A DNA stretch of 64,000 nt from Olleya marilimosa CAM030 (GCF_000518485.1 NZ_JADR01000001.1:558001-622000); one strand, 5' to 3'. Shown: positions 1 through 10,824, counted from the stretch's first letter. Notes: generated by a model from the sequence alone, not told the origin. Numbers and translations: made by a program.

Positions 1-33
1 TATTAGAGATACTTACCTGATATAAACTAAATT

Positions 34-65
34 AAACCTAAGCAATGTCTTAGGTTTTTTTTTTT
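34..65 (+). terminator. Rho-independent terminator of an off-window gene
   Basis: A 9-bp stem (34-42 with 49-57) encloses a 6-nt loop and runs into an uninterrupted T tract to 65. The T tract lies on the + strand, so it most likely ends a + strand gene lying left of the window and converging on the methyltransferase gene. Confidence 0.8.
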
Positions 66-69
66 GTTT

Positions 70-813
70 TTATGCTATTTTTTGAGCAACTACAGCATAA
101 CAATCAAACATATATGCTGGCTTATCAATAAACTCTAAAACCTTAAAATTATTAAGGTGTAGTAGAAGTTCCCACTCATTTTTGGTAAATGCTCTTACTT
201 CTGATTTATCCTCTGCTATTAGTATTTTTTTGTTTTGTTTAATTTGAAAGTATTTTGAATGCCAATCAAACATAAAATTGTTTGAGGTATTTGTGTTTAA
301 ATAACTGTCCCTACTATAATGTTTGTTGTTAAATGACGCAGCATGATATAAGTGTTTACCGCCTTTAATTATTTTAAAAAACCGATTAGCATCTATAAAA
401 TCAAAACACAATATGCCATTGTTATTTAAGTTTAAATGTGTGGCTTGCAAAGCGTTAGATACATCTTTGTTTGATAGTAAATAACTAGTAGAGCGTCCTG
501 TAATTATAGTGCAATCTACAGACTTTTCTAGTTTAAAATGCCTCATGTCTCCTTGCATAAAATGACCCTTAGGTAATTTTAAGGATGATAAATTTACCAT
601 ATCTTGGCTATAGTCTAATCCTTGATAATTAAAGTTGTTGTCTATAAAATGTTTAGCTAAGTTACCTGTTCCAGAGCCTATTTCTAAAACGTTGTTTTTA
701 GTATATTTTTTAAGTATTGTACTGTAAAACAAATACTCATCTTTATAGTTAATAAAGGTTTGATACATACTATCGTATATTTTTTCAAAACCATTTGAAT
801 ATAAACTTTGCAT
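70..813 (-). CDS. Class I SAM-dependent methyltransferase
   Basis: Predicted cytosolic methyltransferase of 247 residues. Motif I, the S-adenosylmethionine-binding loop, is seen as VLEIGSGTGN at about residues 42-51, followed by an acidic residue at the end of the next strand (GLDYS) and a motif-II-like stretch (CTIITGRS). This is the usual Rossmann methyltransferase layout. No substrate-specific motif is recognised, so a small molecule, lipid or protein could be the acceptor. It is transcribed leftward, alone, downstream of the TonB receptor gene and separated from it by a terminator. The start codon at 813 gives a normal N-terminal helix before motif I. Confidence 0.8.
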   Translation of the reverse strand: MQSLYSNGFEKIYDSMYQTFINYKDEYLFYSTILKKYTKNNVLEIGSGTGNLAKHFIDNNFNYQGLDYSQDMVNLSSLKLPKGHFMQGDMRHFKLEKSVDCTIITGRSTSYLLSNKDVSNALQATHLNLNNNGILCFDFIDANRFFKIIKGGKHLYHAASFNNKHYSRDSYLNTNTSNNFMFDWHSKYFQIKQNKKILIAEDKSEVRAFTKNEWELLLHLNNFKVLEFIDKPAYMFDCYAVVAQKIA

Positions 814-866
814 AATAAATTAAAGTTTTAGTTAGCTTTATAAACGAATTGCATTAATTTAAAGAT

Positions 867-897
867 AAAAAAAATACTGCTCGAAAAGAGCAGCATT
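867..897 (-). terminator. Terminator of the TonB receptor gene
   Basis: The stem 873-882/888-897 has one A-C mismatch and a GAAAA loop. On the minus strand it is followed by eight T residues (the A run at 867-874). It lies 25 bases beyond the receptor stop codon. Confidence 0.8.
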
Positions 898-921
898 TTT
901 TTATTAAAACTATTTTAAATA

Positions 922-3747
922 TTAAAACTTATAGTTTAAAGATAAATTAAACATTGTCCCTAATTGACTAAAATGATAACCATCATAAGTCATTTGAGAG
1001 TAACGTTGGTTAAAAGTAATTAAATTAGATTGATTTTGTGTAGCTGCTGGGTCTGCTAATATTGCATCTCCTGCAGTATTTTCAGCTTTAAATTCCCATT
1101 CAGGTAACACATTTAATAAGTTGTTTACGTTTAAAGCAATAGTTAACTTATCTGTTGCGCTATAATTTATTCCAAGATCTGTAACTATTTTTGGTGTAAA
1201 CTCAGTGCGTAAATCATTACTCATACCTTGTTGTTTAAAAGTTGTTTTACCAAAGTATGTGTTGTTTAGAGATAATCCCCATTTGTTAATTTCATAATTT
1301 GCACCTAAAATCCATTTAGTTTGTGGTCTAGAAGTAAAAAATAATGCTTCTTGTGTTGGATTTACAACTGATTGACCTGAGTTAGCAACTAATGGAATGT
1401 CTTTAACAGCTCCATCTCTTTCGTTTTGGATAGTATAGTTTCCTGATAGGTTTAAGTCTAAATCTCCTTCACCTAATTTTATATTTCTTTTACTTAATAC
1501 AACATCAATACCAGATGTTCTAGTATCTATAGCATTTGAGAAAAAACTAACATCGCTTAAATTATTGTTTGTTAGAAGTATATCTAATGGATTGGTAGGA
1601 TCTCCACTTGCTCCAATTTCAGAACCTAAAACTATTCTATCTTTTACAGCTATATTATAATAGTCTAAAGTAAAGCTAATTCCGTTATCAAATTTACCAC
1701 CAAGACCAATTGTAAAGTTGTTAGAAGTTTCTGCGTCTAACTCAGGAATGTCTAGTAATTTAGCTTGAGTCGATACATTATTAATTAAACCTCCAACTTG
1801 AATTCCTTGACCTGGAATAAAGCTATATTGTGCTTTTTGGGTATAAATTTGGTGTAATGTAGGCGCTCTAAAACCAGAAGATATAGAGGCTCTTGTGGAT
1901 ATTTGATCTGTTATTTTGTAACGTGTACTAAATTTGTAAACAAAAGTGTTTCCAAAATCAGAATAATTTTCCGTTCTAACAGTACCACTTAATAAAAAAG
2001 CATCACTAACATCGTAATCCATCGAGAAGTAGGCACCAATGTTATATCTATTAAATTTACCTGAGTTTTCTGGGCTATTTCCAGCAAAAGAATCGGCTCC
2101 ACCACCATCATAAGATGCTAAACCCCCTTCAATAACTTCAAATACTTCGTTTCTAAATTCTGCACCAAAACCTATACTAACTTTATCAGATAATAATCTA
2201 TTAATATCAATATTACCAACATTATGAGAAAATCTAGTTCCTCCTGGATCAAAAGATTGTGGGCTATTTGCTCTATATAATTCGACAGGTTCAAATTCTT
2301 CGCCTGGATCAGGTTGACCATTACCATTTGCGTCGTTAAAGCTTGGTGCAAAAACAGCATTTCTGTTATGTGACTGATTTACTTTATAGGTTTGGGTGTT
2401 TCCACCAGTTGTATAACTTAAATCAACATTCCAATCATTAATTTTAGTCTTTATTCCAATTGTCCCATTATAGTCGTTAAGTAAACCTTCAAAAGTTGGT
2501 ACATAACCATCATAACCTCCTGGTGTTAATGGGTTGTTTCCAGGGAAAAAATCGCCTAAATATGAGTAGTAGTCAACGCCATCAACCTCACTAGGGTCTA
2601 AACCTTGTGCTCTTCTCCAATATGGTGTTCTGTAATTAGCAAAGCTATTTACTTTTTTGTAAACGTAAGCTGCGTTAAAATACAATTCTGCATTCTCTGA
2701 AATATCTAATCCGCTGTTAATTAAAAATTTTGATGCAGCTGTTTCAGGAGATCCATTAATATTTCCTGCATCTGGTCTACGTCCTAAAAATTCATTTACA
2801 AGCGCAATTTCAGCAGGACTTCCACCTGTAAAATCTGCAATTTCACCAGCAGCATCTACTGTTCCTGGTCTATTGGCTAAATTAGTTTTAGAAAAATCAA
2901 TAGTATAATTAATAAACCCTTTGTCATCTCCAATAGTTGATCCATTGTTTACAGCTATTCCGATCATTTCACCATCGCCTTCGCTAGTGATTCCACTTCT
3001 TAAAGTTGCAGAACCATTATTAACGTCATCCTTAAGTATAATATTCATTACACCTGCAATTGCATCAGATCCATATTGAGCAGATGCGCCATCACGAAGG
3101 ATTTCAACACTTTTAATAGCGTCTGTAGGGATTGCAGAGATGTCTGCACCAGTTTCTCCACGACCAGGTGAAGTTTGGGTGTAAAGTAGGGCACTTAAGT
3201 TTTTACGTTTACCGTTAATTAAGATTAAGGTTCTACTTGGACCCATGTTTCTAATTTCATAAGGATCTAATAAAGAAGTCGCATCGTTAACAGGTGTTTG
3301 CACTGTGTTAAAGGATGGTATTCTGTATTGTAATGCTTTATCAAAAGTAGGTTGTCCGGTAGAATTTAACTCTTTAACGCCAACCACGTCAATAGGTAAT
3401 GCGCTATCTACGTTACTTCTAGGGGCTGTTCTTGATCCTACAAGCACTACTTCGTCCAAAGCTTCTCCACTTGCTAAAGTAACATTAACTGTAGATTTAC
3501 CGTTTACTGCTATTTCTTTAGTTTCGTAACCAACATAGCTAAATACTAAAGTAGCATTGCTTGACACGTTTAATGAGTAGTTACCATCAAAGTCTGTTGT
3601 TGTTCCATTGGAAGTTCCTTTTTCTACAACATTAACTGTAGGAATACCAAAACCATCGTCACCTGTAACAGTACCTGTTACATTAGTTTGGGCACTTGCA
3701 AATGCTACAGAAAGAAGTAGTAAAAACAATAATTTAAGTTTTTTCAT
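922..3747 (-). CDS. TonB-dependent outer-membrane receptor with CarboxypepD_reg-like domain
   Basis: Outer-membrane receptor of 941 residues. A signal peptide ends near residue 20 (FASAQ). A CarboxypepD_reg-like beta domain follows at about 22-95 (VTGTVTGDDGFGIPTVNVVE, then FDGNYSLNV, then FSYVGYE). The plug domain spans about 110-240 and includes SVEILRDGASAQYGSDAIAG and GVMNIILK, a classic TonB plug signature. The rest is a long beta barrel ending in an aromatic residue (LNLSLNYKF), as outer-membrane insertion requires. No SusD-like partner gene is adjacent, so it is not an obvious polysaccharide-utilisation SusC. The substrate (iron chelate, vitamin, peptide or sugar) cannot be read from sequence. 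It is divergent from ychF. Confidence 0.93.
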   Translation of the reverse strand: MKKLKLLFLLLLSVAFASAQTNVTGTVTGDDGFGIPTVNVVEKGTSNGTTTDFDGNYSLNVSSNATLVFSYVGYETKEIAVNGKSTVNVTLASGEALDEVVLVGSRTAPRSNVDSALPIDVVGVKELNSTGQPTFDKALQYRIPSFNTVQTPVNDATSLLDPYEIRNMGPSRTLILINGKRKNLSALLYTQTSPGRGETGADISAIPTDAIKSVEILRDGASAQYGSDAIAGVMNIILKDDVNNGSATLRSGITSEGDGEMIGIAVNNGSTIGDDKGFINYTIDFSKTNLANRPGTVDAAGEIADFTGGSPAEIALVNEFLGRRPDAGNINGSPETAASKFLINSGLDISENAELYFNAAYVYKKVNSFANYRTPYWRRAQGLDPSEVDGVDYYSYLGDFFPGNNPLTPGGYDGYVPTFEGLLNDYNGTIGIKTKINDWNVDLSYTTGGNTQTYKVNQSHNRNAVFAPSFNDANGNGQPDPGEEFEPVELYRANSPQSFDPGGTRFSHNVGNIDINRLLSDKVSIGFGAEFRNEVFEVIEGGLASYDGGGADSFAGNSPENSGKFNRYNIGAYFSMDYDVSDAFLLSGTVRTENYSDFGNTFVYKFSTRYKITDQISTRASISSGFRAPTLHQIYTQKAQYSFIPGQGIQVGGLINNVSTQAKLLDIPELDAETSNNFTIGLGGKFDNGISFTLDYYNIAVKDRIVLGSEIGASGDPTNPLDILLTNNNLSDVSFFSNAIDTRTSGIDVVLSKRNIKLGEGDLDLNLSGNYTIQNERDGAVKDIPLVANSGQSVVNPTQEALFFTSRPQTKWILGANYEINKWGLSLNNTYFGKTTFKQQGMSNDLRTEFTPKIVTDLGINYSATDKLTIALNVNNLLNVLPEWEFKAENTAGDAILADPAATQNQSNLITFNQRYSQMTYDGYHFSQLGTMFNLSLNYKF

Positions 3748-3937
3748 ATTTAAATATTTTAAGTTGATTAATTGCTAAATTATGTTAAAATTTTAACAAA
3801 ACGATGTTGTTTAGTTAAAAACTTAATAAAATTTGTAAGAATTCATCAACACTATTGTTAAAAAGCTAACGTAATACTAGGGTTTTGTTAAGTGAATTAA
3901 AAATAAAACAACAGTGATTTAGTTGATAAGATAGTGC

Positions 3938-3945
3938 TATATTTG
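3938..3945 (+). promoter_or_regulatory. -7 promoter element of ychF
   Basis: TATATTTG matches the Bacteroidota -7 consensus TAnnTTTG, 30 bases before the ychF start codon. No convincing -33 TTG at 17-23 bases was found. Confidence 0.6.
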
Positions 3946-3975
3946 TAGCCTTAATTTGAAATAAAAATTCTTTAC

Positions 3976-5070
3976 ATGAAAGCAGGAATTGTAGGATTGC
4001 CTAACGTTGGTAAATCAACATTATTTAATTGTTTATCAAATGCAAAAGCGCAAAGTGCTAACTTTCCGTTTTGTACTATAGAGCCTAATATAGGTGTAGT
4101 AAATGTACCAGACCCAAGATTAGAAAAGTTAGAAAGCTTGGTTAATCCTGAACGCGTAATGCCAGCAACTGTAGAAATTGTAGATATTGCAGGATTAGTA
4201 AAAGGAGCAAGTAAAGGAGAAGGTCTAGGAAATCAGTTTTTAGGAAACATTAGAGAAACCGATGCTATTTTACACGTATTACGTTGTTTTGATAATGACA
4301 ATATTGTACATGTTGATGGTAATGTTAATCCAATTAGAGATAAGGAAACTATCGATATGGAATTACAATTAAAAGACCTTGAAACTGTTGACAAAAAATT
4401 AGAAAAGGTAAAACGTGCTGCTAAAACAGGTAACAAAGAGGCTCAAAAAGAAGAAGCTGTATTATTAAAGTTAAAAGCTGGTTTAGAAGCAGGTAAATCT
4501 GTTAGAGCTTTAGAGTTTTCAGAAGATGAATTAGAAGAGTATGTTAATCCTGCTCAATTAATTACTGGAAAACCTGTATTGTACGTTTGTAATGTTGATG
4601 AGGATAGTGCTGTATCTGGAAATGCATATGTAGACTTAGTAAAAGAAGCTGTTAAAGATGAAAATGCTGAAGTATTAGTGTTAGCTGTAGGTACAGAAGC
4701 AGATATTAATGAGTTGGATGATTATGAAGAGCGTCAAATGTTTTTATCAGATATTGGATTAGATGAACCAGGATCTGCAAAACTTATCAGGTCTGCTTAT
4801 AAATTATTAAATCAACAAACGTATTTTACAGCTGGTGTTAAAGAGGTAAGAGCTTGGACAATAAATGTTGGTGCAACAGCTCCACAAGCTGCAGGAGTAA
4901 TACATACAGATTTTGAAAAAGGTTTTATTCGTGCAGAGGTAATTGGATACGAGGATTATATTACCTACGGAAGCGAAGCTAAAGTTAAAGAAGCTGGTAA
5001 AATGAGAGTAGAAGGTAAAGGCTATACTGTTAAGGATGGAGATGTTATGCATTTCTTGTTCAACGTATAA
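3976..5070 (+). CDS. ychF: Redox-regulated ATPase YchF (Obg-family P-loop NTPase)
   Basis: Universal P-loop NTPase of the OBG group that prefers ATP over GTP and associates with ribosomes. The 364-residue length is standard. Seen: the Walker A loop GLPNVGKST at residues 7-15, the switch motif [16 protein letters not shown] at 70-85, and CNVDE in place of the NKxD guanine-specificity motif, the hallmark of YchF ATP preference. The C-terminal TGS domain occupies about the last 85 residues ([10 protein letters not shown] to VMHFLFNV). It is monocistronic, with its own -7 element and a strong terminator directly after it. Confidence 0.97.
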   Translation: MKAGIVGLPNVGKSTLFNCLSNAKAQSANFPFCTIEPNIGVVNVPDPRLEKLESLVNPERVMPATVEIVDIAGLVKGASKGEGLGNQFLGNIRETDAILHVLRCFDNDNIVHVDGNVNPIRDKETIDMELQLKDLETVDKKLEKVKRAAKTGNKEAQKEEAVLLKLKAGLEAGKSVRALEFSEDELEEYVNPAQLITGKPVLYVCNVDEDSAVSGNAYVDLVKEAVKDENAEVLVLAVGTEADINELDDYEERQMFLSDIGLDEPGSAKLIRSAYKLLNQQTYFTAGVKEVRAWTINVGATAPQAAGVIHTDFEKGFIRAEVIGYEDYITYGSEAKVKEAGKMRVEGKGYTVKDGDVMHFLFNV

Positions 5071-5091
5071 ACACTTAAAATAAAGTATTTT

Positions 5092-5130
5092 AAACGCCAT
5101 AATGATAGTTTTCATTATGGCGTTTTGTAT
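5092..5130 (+). terminator. Strong terminator after ychF
   Basis: A perfect 14-bp stem (5092-5105 with 5112-5125) with a 6-nt loop is followed by a T-rich stretch. It lies 22 bases after the ychF stop and overlaps a spurious TTG start of the next reading frame. Confidence 0.85.
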
Positions 5131-5151
5131 TTTTACAATAAAGTAAATTAT

Positions 5152-5619
5152 ATGCCTTTAATTGTTCTTGAAACAATAATACATACGGATACACTCACTT
5201 GTTTTGATTTGTCTAGAGATATAGATTTTCATAAGGATGCATTAAAACATTCAAATGAAAAAGATATTGCAGGCAAAACGTCTGGTCTACTAGGTTTAGG
5301 AGAATCAGTAACATGGGAAGCTACTCATTTTGGAATTCGTCAGCATTTAACATCTAAAATTACTCAGCTGGACGCTCCAAACTATTTTGTGGATGAAATG
5401 GTTTCAGGAGCCTTTAAAAGTTTTAAGCATGAGCATATTTTTAATTCTAAAGAAAAAGATATCATCATGATTGATAAGTTTTATTTTGAATCACCTTTTG
5501 GTATTATAGGTAAAATAGTTAATGTTTTATTTTTAACTAAATACATGAAAAACTTACTTAAAACTAGAAATCAATATTTAAAAATAAAAGCAGAAAACTT
5601 ACAAAATCAATATTCTTAA
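5152..5619 (+). CDS. SRPBCC-family protein
   Basis: Protein of 155 residues resembling the SRPBCC (START/Bet v1-like) helix-grip fold: N-terminal strand (PLIVLETIIHTD), two helices, then strands with the family-typical WEATHFGIRQHLTSKIT and a long C-terminal helix with MKNLLKTRNQYLK. Members are cytosolic and bind hydrophobic ligands; some are annotated as cell-division inhibitors on weak grounds. I chose ATG 5152 because the longer frame begins at a TTG at 5125 that lies inside the ychF terminator stem. The ligand and role are unknown. Confidence 0.75.
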   Translation: MPLIVLETIIHTDTLTCFDLSRDIDFHKDALKHSNEKDIAGKTSGLLGLGESVTWEATHFGIRQHLTSKITQLDAPNYFVDEMVSGAFKSFKHEHIFNSKEKDIIMIDKFYFESPFGIIGKIVNVLFLTKYMKNLLKTRNQYLKIKAENLQNQYS

Positions 5620-5722
5620 CAGTAATAGTTATACATTGTTAATTACTTTATCTATGCAGTGTTTCATTTTTTAAAGGGTTATATTATATTAGCAACGTAT
5701 CTCCAAATTGCATCTAAATTTT

Positions 5723-7582
5723 ATGTCAGAACAAACTAAATATACCGAAGATAATATACGATCATTAGACTGGAAAGAGCATATTCGTATGCGTCCTGGA
5801 ATGTATATTGGAAAACTTGGTGATGGATCGTCTCCAGATGATGGTATATATATTCTGCTTAAAGAAGTGTTAGACAACTCTATTGATGAGTATGTCATGG
5901 GAGCAGGTAAAACCATAGAAATTTCGATACAAGGTAGTAAAGTTATTGTTCGTGATTATGGACGTGGTATTCCTTTAGGAAAAGTTGTAGATGTTGTGTC
6001 TAAAATGAACACAGGAGGAAAGTACGACTCTAAAGCCTTTAAAAAATCTGTCGGATTAAATGGTGTTGGTACCAAAGCTGTTAATGCTTTATCTTCTTAT
6101 TTTAGAGTAGAATCGTCTAGAGATGGTAAAAGTGCTTCAGCAGATTTTGAACAAGGTAATTTAGTTAATCAAGAATTTTTAGAAGAAACAACAAGACGTA
6201 AAGGTACCAAGGTATCCTTTGTGCCTGATGATATTATATTTAAAAACTACAAATACAGAAGTGAATATGTAGTTAAAATGCTTAAAAACTATGTCTACCT
6301 AAATCCAGGTCTGACCATAGTTTTTAATGGAGAAAAATTTTATTCTGAAAATGGATTAAAAGATTTATTAGCAGAAAAAATAGCAGAATCAGACTTATTA
6401 TATCCAATCATTCATTTACGTGGTGATGATATTGAAGTAGCATTAACACATAGTAAAACCCAATACAGCGAAGAATATAACAGTTTTGTAAACGGTCAAA
6501 ACACAACACAAGGAGGAACACACTTAAATGCCTTTAGAGAAGGAATTGTAAAGACAATTCGCGACTTTTTCGGAAAACAATATGATGCATCAGATATACG
6601 TAAATCTGTAGTTAGTGCAGTCGCTATAAAGGTTATGGAACCTGTTTTTGAGAGTCAAACAAAAACTAAATTAGGGTCAACAGACATGGGAGGAGAGTTA
6701 CCAACTGTTAGAACCTATGTTACCGATTTTTTAAAAACACATTTAGATAACTATTTACACAAAAACCCGGAAACAGCAGATAAGCTACAGCGTAAAATTT
6801 TACAAGCAGAACGTGAACGTAAAGAGCTGTCAGGTATTAGAAAATTAGCAAAAGACAGAGCTAAAAAGGCAAGTTTACATAATAAAAAACTTCGTGATTG
6901 TCGTGTGCATTTTGGCGATATTAAAAACGAACGAAACCTAGAAAGCACCTTATTTATTACAGAGGGAGATTCTGCATCAGGTAGTATCACAAAATCTAGA
7001 GACGTTAATACACAAGCAGTATTTAGTTTAAAGGGTAAACCATTAAATTGTTACGGATTAACAAAGAAGATTGTTTATGAAAATGAAGAATTTAATCTAC
7101 TGCAAGCTGCTTTAAATATCGAAGAGTCACTAGAAGATTTAAGATACAACAACGTCGTTATTGCAACAGATGCCGATGTCGATGGTATGCACATTAGACT
7201 GTTATTAATAACTTTCTTTTTACAGTTTTTTCCAGAAGTCATTAAAGAAGGACACTTGTATATACTGCAAACCCCTTTATTTAGGGTTCGTAATAAAAAA
7301 GAAACCATTTATTGTTACTCAGAAGAGGAGCGTAAAGACGCTATTGAGAAGCTAAAACCAAAACCAGAAATTACTCGATTTAAAGGTTTAGGTGAAATTA
7401 GTCCAGATGAGTTTGTTCACTTCATAGGTGAAGACATTAGATTGGATCCAGTAATGCTAGATGATAACATGTCTATTGAAGAGTTATTATCATTTTACAT
7501 GGGTAAAAACACACCAACCAGACAAGAGTTTATTATTGATAATCTTAAAGTTGAACTTGATTTAATTGAGGAGGATAAATAG
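5723..7582 (+). CDS. parE: DNA topoisomerase IV subunit B
   Basis: ATPase subunit of topoisomerase IV, which decatenates daughter chromosomes. It has 619 residues from ATG 5723; the in-frame TTG at 5708 adds five unlikely residues. Seen: the GHKL ATPase region with RPGMYIG near residue 25, DNSIDEY near 51-57, DYGRGIP, and [14 protein letters not shown] as the ATP lid. The Toprim domain carries EGDSASGS and the metal-binding DADVDGMHI. The C-terminus is short and lacks the large insert common in proteobacterial GyrB. The stop codon abuts the parC start codon, so the two subunits are probably translationally coupled. Confidence 0.93.
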   Translation: MSEQTKYTEDNIRSLDWKEHIRMRPGMYIGKLGDGSSPDDGIYILLKEVLDNSIDEYVMGAGKTIEISIQGSKVIVRDYGRGIPLGKVVDVVSKMNTGGKYDSKAFKKSVGLNGVGTKAVNALSSYFRVESSRDGKSASADFEQGNLVNQEFLEETTRRKGTKVSFVPDDIIFKNYKYRSEYVVKMLKNYVYLNPGLTIVFNGEKFYSENGLKDLLAEKIAESDLLYPIIHLRGDDIEVALTHSKTQYSEEYNSFVNGQNTTQGGTHLNAFREGIVKTIRDFFGKQYDASDIRKSVVSAVAIKVMEPVFESQTKTKLGSTDMGGELPTVRTYVTDFLKTHLDNYLHKNPETADKLQRKILQAERERKELSGIRKLAKDRAKKASLHNKKLRDCRVHFGDIKNERNLESTLFITEGDSASGSITKSRDVNTQAVFSLKGKPLNCYGLTKKIVYENEEFNLLQAALNIEESLEDLRYNNVVIATDADVDGMHIRLLLITFFLQFFPEVIKEGHLYILQTPLFRVRNKKETIYCYSEEERKDAIEKLKPKPEITRFKGLGEISPDEFVHFIGEDIRLDPVMLDDNMSIEELLSFYMGKNTPTRQEFIIDNLKVELDLIEEDK

Positions 7583-10255
7583 ATGATAGAAGAAAACGAC
7601 GACCTAGCTAACGACAATTTAGAAAACTTAGATAATCAAGAACCAAAAGAAACCATTACCAGGATTACTGGTATGTATAAAGAATGGTTTTTAGATTATG
7701 CCTCATATGTAATTCTGGAACGTGCAGTTCCAGCTATTGAAGACGGTTTTAAACCTGTACAACGACGTATCATGCATTCCATGAAGGATTTGGATGATGG
7801 TCGTTATAACAAAGTAGCCAATATTGTTGGACATACCATGCAGTATCATCCACATGGAGATGCAAGTATTGCAGATGCTATGGTCCAAATTGGTCAAAAA
7901 GACTTATTAATAGATACCCAAGGAAACTGGGGAAACATCCTAACAGGAGATCGTGCAGCAGCAGCACGTTATATTGAAGCCCGAATTTCTAAATTTGGAT
8001 TAGACGTTGTCTTTAATCCTAAGATAACAGAATGGCAAGCGTCCTATGATGGTCGTCGTAAAGAGCCTGTAAATTTACCTGTAATGTTTCCTTTATTGCT
8101 AGCGCAAGGAGGAGAAGGTATTGCTGTAGGATTATCTACAAAAATATTGCCTCATAATTTTATTGAGTTAATTGACGCTTCGGTTAAACACTTGCAAGGT
8201 AAACGCTTTACATTGTTTCCAGATTTTCCTACAGGAGGTATTGCAGATTGTAGTGATTATAATGATGGATTGCGTGGCGGAAAAGTACGTTGTCGCGCTA
8301 AAATTAGCCAATTAGATAAAAACACATTGGTTATTAATGAGTTGCCTTTTGGTACAACAACTTCTTCATTAATCGATTCAATATTAAAAGCAAACGACAA
8401 AGGGAAGATTAAAATCAAAAAAATAGAAGATAATACAGCTGCAACTGTAGAGATTTTAATTCACTTACCTTCTGGTTTATCTCCAGATAAAACCATTGAT
8501 GCCTTATATGCATTTACAGCTTGCGAAAGCTCTATTTCACCTTTAGGTTGCGTTATTGAAGATAACAAACCGCTTTTTGTTGGTGTGACAGAAATGTTGC
8601 GTCGTAGTACAGATAACACTGTAGATTTACTAAGACAAGAGTTAGAAATTAGACTAGGTGAGTTTGAAGAGCAATGGCACTTTGCGAGTCTTGAACGTAT
8701 TTTTATTGAAAATAGAATTTATCGTGACATTGAAGAAGAGGAAACTTGGGATGGTGTTATAGAGGCTATTGATAAAGGTTTAAAACCACATATACAACAT
8801 CTTAAACGTGCTATTACAGTGGATGATATTACGCGTTTAACAGAAATTAGAATTAAGCGTATTTCTAAATTTGATATTGATAAAGCACAACAAAAAATTG
8901 ACGCGTTAGAAGCGCAAATAGCTGAGGTTAAACATCATTTAGCAAACTTAATAGACTATGCTATAGCCTATTTTACAAGACTTAAAAAAGAGTATGGTGA
9001 AGGTCGTGAGCGTAAAACAGAACTACGTGCTTTTGAAGATGTGGATGCTACTAAAGTAGTAATCAGAAACACCAAATTGTATGTAAACAGAGAAGAAGGT
9101 TTTATTGGTACATCACTAAAACGCGACGAGTATGTTTGCGATTGTAGTGATATTGACGATATCATTGCTTTTACTGCAGATGGTAAAATGATGGTTACTA
9201 AAGTGGATAGTAAAACCTTTATAGGTAAAAATATTATACACGTAGCAGTCTTTAAAAAGAAAGACAAGCGTACCATTTATAATTTAATTTATCGTGATGG
9301 CACAAAAGGTCCAGCATACGTTAAGCGTTTTGCTGTAACGTCTATTACACGAGATAAAGAATATGATTTAACCAACGGAAACAAAGGCTCTAAAACCTGG
9401 TATTTTTCTGCTAATCCAAATGGAGAAGCTGAGGTCGTTTCAATTAGTTTACGACAGGTTGGTAGTATTAAAAAACTAAAATGGGATTTAGATTTTGCAG
9501 ATATTTTAATTAAAGGTCGTGCGTCTAAGGGTAACGTGGTGACTAAACATGCTATTAAATCTGTAGAGTTAAAAGAAAAAGGAATTTCGACTTTAAAACC
9601 AAGAAAAATTTGGTTTGACGACACTGTACAGCGTTTAAATGTTGATGGTAGAGGTGAGTTAGTTGGCGAGTTTAGAGGAGAAGATAAACTGCTTATTATA
9701 AATCAAAAAGGTGTTGCCAAAACAGTAACTCCAGAAGTAACACTTCATTTTGATGACGATATGATTGTCATGGAAAAATGGTTACCTAAAAAACCTATTT
9801 CTGCTATTTATTATGATGGCGAAAAGGAACGCTATTATGTTAAACGTTTTTTAATTGAAAATGAAAATAAAGAGGAGTCCTTTATTACAGATCATCCTAA
9901 TTCGCAATTAGAAATTGTATCTACAGACTGGAAACCAGTTGCCGAAATTGTTTTTGCTAAAGAAAGAGGTAAAGATAGAAAGGATAACGAAGAAGTGAAT
10001 TTGGAAGAATTTATAGCAATTAAAGGGATTTCTGCTTTAGGAAACCAACTAACTAAAGACAAAGTAAATGCTATTAATTTATTAGAGTCTATTCCTTATG
10101 AAGCTCCAGAAGAAACTCCAGCACAAGAAATAGAAGTGAAGGAGGAGGAGAATATTTCTGAAAAATCAGAAGCTAAAACAGATGAAAAATCTAACAAAGA
10201 TGATGATAGTCAGGATTATGGGTTAGATGATAAGGGTCAGGTGACTTTGTTTTAG
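7583..10255 (+). CDS. parC: DNA topoisomerase IV subunit A
   Basis: DNA-cleaving subunit of topoisomerase IV, 890 residues. The catalytic tyrosine is Tyr130 in AAARYIEARISKFG, preceded by the quinolone-resistance-region-like stretch YHPHGDASIADAMV. The breakage-reunion core runs to about residue 480, including a coiled-coil (KAQQKIDALEAQIAEVKHHL). A divergent beta-pinwheel follows, then a highly acidic and lysine-rich tail from about 845. No clear GyrA box (QRRGGKG type) was seen, which supports ParC over GyrA. It starts immediately after parE. Confidence 0.92.
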   Translation: MIEENDDLANDNLENLDNQEPKETITRITGMYKEWFLDYASYVILERAVPAIEDGFKPVQRRIMHSMKDLDDGRYNKVANIVGHTMQYHPHGDASIADAMVQIGQKDLLIDTQGNWGNILTGDRAAAARYIEARISKFGLDVVFNPKITEWQASYDGRRKEPVNLPVMFPLLLAQGGEGIAVGLSTKILPHNFIELIDASVKHLQGKRFTLFPDFPTGGIADCSDYNDGLRGGKVRCRAKISQLDKNTLVINELPFGTTTSSLIDSILKANDKGKIKIKKIEDNTAATVEILIHLPSGLSPDKTIDALYAFTACESSISPLGCVIEDNKPLFVGVTEMLRRSTDNTVDLLRQELEIRLGEFEEQWHFASLERIFIENRIYRDIEEEETWDGVIEAIDKGLKPHIQHLKRAITVDDITRLTEIRIKRISKFDIDKAQQKIDALEAQIAEVKHHLANLIDYAIAYFTRLKKEYGEGRERKTELRAFEDVDATKVVIRNTKLYVNREEGFIGTSLKRDEYVCDCSDIDDIIAFTADGKMMVTKVDSKTFIGKNIIHVAVFKKKDKRTIYNLIYRDGTKGPAYVKRFAVTSITRDKEYDLTNGNKGSKTWYFSANPNGEAEVVSISLRQVGSIKKLKWDLDFADILIKGRASKGNVVTKHAIKSVELKEKGISTLKPRKIWFDDTVQRLNVDGRGELVGEFRGEDKLLIINQKGVAKTVTPEVTLHFDDDMIVMEKWLPKKPISAIYYDGEKERYYVKRFLIENENKEESFITDHPNSQLEIVSTDWKPVAEIVFAKERGKDRKDNEEVNLEEFIAIKGISALGNQLTKDKVNAINLLESIPYEAPEETPAQEIEVKEEENISEKSEAKTDEKSNKDDDSQDYGLDDKGQVTLF

Positions 10256-10298
10256 TGTTGCCATTCATTGCGGAACGCGCTCAAAACCTAAAAATTAA

Positions 10299-10655
10299 AT
10301 GAAAAATAAATTTGGATTTCAAGTTCTCATAAATGGAAAAAAAATATGTCGAGCTGGATTTGAAAATGAAAACACTATAGATACCTGTATTCTAGATTCT
10401 GTAAGACGCGAAAAGGATAATTCAGAAGAATTAAACATCTCAATTAGCGGATTAAACTCGGACACTCAACAACACGCTAATTGGTTTAGTAATAAATTAC
10501 AGGAAGGTGATAAGATTTCTATAGAAATAATATCTAACAATTTTGATACTCCAATTTCAATAAGTAAAGCTTTCTCAGAAAAAGATATATTATCCCAAAA
10601 ATTAAAATCTTATCATAAATTAAAGGAGGAATTAAAAGATTATCTGAAGGAATAA
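10299..10655 (+). CDS. Orphan hypothetical protein
   Basis: I do not recognise this 118-residue protein. It has no signal peptide or membrane segment. The first 80 residues look beta-rich (FGFQVLINGKKICRAGFE, then EELNISISGL, then DKISIEII) and the C-terminus is a charged helix (QKLKSYHKLKEELKDYLKE). The composition is polar and soluble. It lies 43 bases after parC with no clear terminator or promoter between them, so it may be read through from parC. The bases between the two genes include a short GC-richer patch unlike the surroundings. Confidence 0.6.
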   Translation: MKNKFGFQVLINGKKICRAGFENENTIDTCILDSVRREKDNSEELNISISGLNSDTQQHANWFSNKLQEGDKISIEIISNNFDTPISISKAFSEKDILSQKLKSYHKLKEELKDYLKE

Positions 10656-10824
10656 AAACTAAGCAAACATATTGCATATGACCGAATATTTGCCAAACAA
10701 GATCTTTAAATCAGGCTTGTTACCATAGCCAATAACGTTAACAATATCATAAAATTTAAAATATTAAAAACTGCTTTTAAAGTGTTTACGTACATACTTA
10801 TAAACCAATAAATATTTTAAAATT

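Noticed and set aside
2172-2360. Short frame within the TonB receptor gene on the same strand
   Set aside because: It is an out-of-frame shadow of a well-supported coding region with no signal of its own.
5125-5151. Longer start of the SRPBCC gene at TTG 5125
   Set aside because: The TTG lies inside the right arm of the ychF terminator; ATG 5152 is the first normal start.
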